A DNA stretch of 6,010 nucleotides, from NCBI GenBank assembly GCA_003222065.1, contig QHUV01000412.1, positions 1 to 6,010 on the forward strand. Reading direction: 5' to 3'. Source of the stretch: Gemmatimonadota bacterium (GTDB lineage: Bacteria; Gemmatimonadota; Gemmatimonadetes; Gemmatimonadales; Gemmatimonadaceae). This document shows positions 5,450 to 6,010 of this stretch, one piece after another. Made by a program: the position numbers and the translations under genes. Each line of letters begins with the position of its first letter. Within the stretch, counting starts at the first letter, position 1. The notes beneath the pieces were generated by a model that was not told the origin of the DNA, made no database searches, and saw only the letters and a program-made list of their open reading frames with translations.

Positions 5450-6010
5450 TGCCGTGCGCTCGCCGTGGTGAGGGTAAAGACGCGCAGCGAGGCGGTGGCG
5501 ATCCATGCCGCCGCCACGTCGTCGATGTATTGGCCGAGAATGTCCCGGGCGTTGCGCTGGGCCTCCAGGACGTTAGGCAGGGACGACTGTCCCTCGCGGT
5601 AGGCGGTGAGCGACATCGTCGCGACGCGATTCGCGCTCGCGAGCAGCATGCGGTCGCGTCCGACCTTCGCCATCGCGATGTCCCGCTGTCGCCGCGCCCG
5701 CGCGATCCGCGCCGCACCCTCCGCCTGCGCGAGCGCCAGCCCGGCACGCGCGCGCTGGAGCTCCGCCTCCGCTTGCAGGATGGGCCCACGGCCGCGCGAG
5801 AAAAGCGGCAGCGGAAGCGATACCCCCACGACCGGTAACAGCCCGGGATTGGTCGAGTCGCCCCAGTCGAAGCCGCCGATGAGGCTGAGGGCGCCCCACA
5901 CGCTGCGTCGCTGCAGCGTCGCCGCCAGCTGCGACGAGTTGAGCGTTTGCTGAGCGGCGGCCACCTCGAGCGTCGACACCACGGGAACGTTCCCGTCGCC
6001 GTCGACATCG
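5446..6010 (-). CDS. TolC-type outer-membrane efflux channel, C-terminal part (cut by right window edge)
   Basis: The frame is open from the right edge to a TGA at 5448-5446, giving the last 187 residues. It shows one OEP repeat of the TolC family. First come an Ala/Gln-rich helix (TLEVAAAQQTLNSSQ) and a beta hairpin (LSLIGGFDWG ... GVSLPLPLFSRG). A long Ala/Arg/Glu helix follows (ILQAEAELQRARAGLALAQ). The signature second helix reads AYREGQSSLPNVLEAQRNA and ends YIDDVAAAWIATASLRV. In the family these helices form the periplasmic alpha-barrel, and the hairpin contributes to the outer-membrane barrel. Its stop overlaps the adaptor start by four bases, so it is the first visible gene of the operon. 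The N-terminal half and signal peptide lie outside the window. An internal GTG at 5982 is not the true start, because the frame and the domain continue through it to the edge. Confidence 0.93.
   Translation of the reverse strand, partial: DVDGDGNVPVVSTLEVAAAQQTLNSSQLAATLQRRSVWGALSLIGGFDWGDSTNPGLLPVVGVSLPLPLFSRGRGPILQAEAELQRARAGLALAQAEGAARIARARRQRDIAMAKVGRDRMLLASANRVATMSLTAYREGQSSLPNVLEAQRNARDILGQYIDDVAAAWIATASLRVFTLTTASARQ
5981..5996. repeat. 16-bp perfect palindrome inside the channel gene
   Basis: ACGGGAACGTTCCCGT is its own reverse complement and lies within the coding sequence. A near copy one base shorter, ACGGGACGTTCCCGT with 6-bp arms, lies in the permease gene at 2523-2537. Both encode protein normally. 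They may be chance in a GC-rich genome. Confidence 0.5.

Noticed and set aside
5450..5506. Longer adaptor start at 5506 (19 extra residues)
   Set aside because: It would place a charged, His/Arg-rich stretch before the lipoprotein signal and overlap the channel gene by about 60 bases. The ATG at 5449 gives a normal signal and the ATGA overlap.
4770..6008. Long minus-strand open frame (412 codons) across the channel/adaptor junction
   Set aside because: It is out of frame with both recognised genes, its product is a run of Arg, Gly, Ser and Ala, and it has no domain. The in-frame alternatives have clear OEP and adaptor signatures.

Overview
The window reads almost entirely on the minus strand. 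It carries the 3' part of one compact operon, followed by the start of a separate gene. Base composition is clearly GC-rich and codon third positions are mostly G or C. There are no mobile-element, CRISPR, tRNA or rRNA signatures. The sequence fits a chromosomal stretch of a GC-rich Gram-negative (diderm) bacterium, because it encodes a complete envelope-spanning efflux system. The frequent word CCTAACG and the style of the proteins made me think of Gemmatimonadota or a similar soil lineage, but this is a guess that the window cannot settle.

Layout in transcription order (right to left): (1) the C-terminal 187 residues of a TolC-type outer-membrane efflux channel, cut by the right edge; (2) a lipoprotein-type membrane fusion (periplasmic adaptor) protein, 363 aa; (3) an RND inner-membrane permease, 986 aa, with a GTG start; (4) about 200 bases holding two small overlapping reading frames that together look like one ~65-residue secreted or membrane protein broken by a single-base frame change; (5) a PAP2-family phosphatase, 286 aa, with all three catalytic motifs intact; (6) a 127-base intergenic region with a perfect 8-bp inverted repeat and a 42-bp-spaced repeated half-site; (7) the first 73 codons of an exported PepSY-domain protein, cut by the left edge.

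The first three genes form a standard tripartite pump: substrate is collected in the inner membrane or periplasm by the permease, the adaptor bridges the periplasm, and the TolC-like channel opens to the outside. Consecutive genes overlap by exactly four bases (ATGA or GTGA). The chain continues through the small broken gene into the PAP2 gene, so the phosphatase appears to be translated as part of the pump operon. The pump substrate cannot be read from the sequence. The permease has the double-aspartate proton relay of drug-type (HAE-1) pumps together with a porter region that looks more like the metal (CzcA/CusA) branch.

The points most worth a second look are the split small gene locked between two 4-base overlaps, the over-represented heptamer CCTAACG/CGTTAGG that is read in all three codon phases, and the possible operator upstream of the PepSY gene. 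I see no clear evidence of a wholly new defence or mobile system here.
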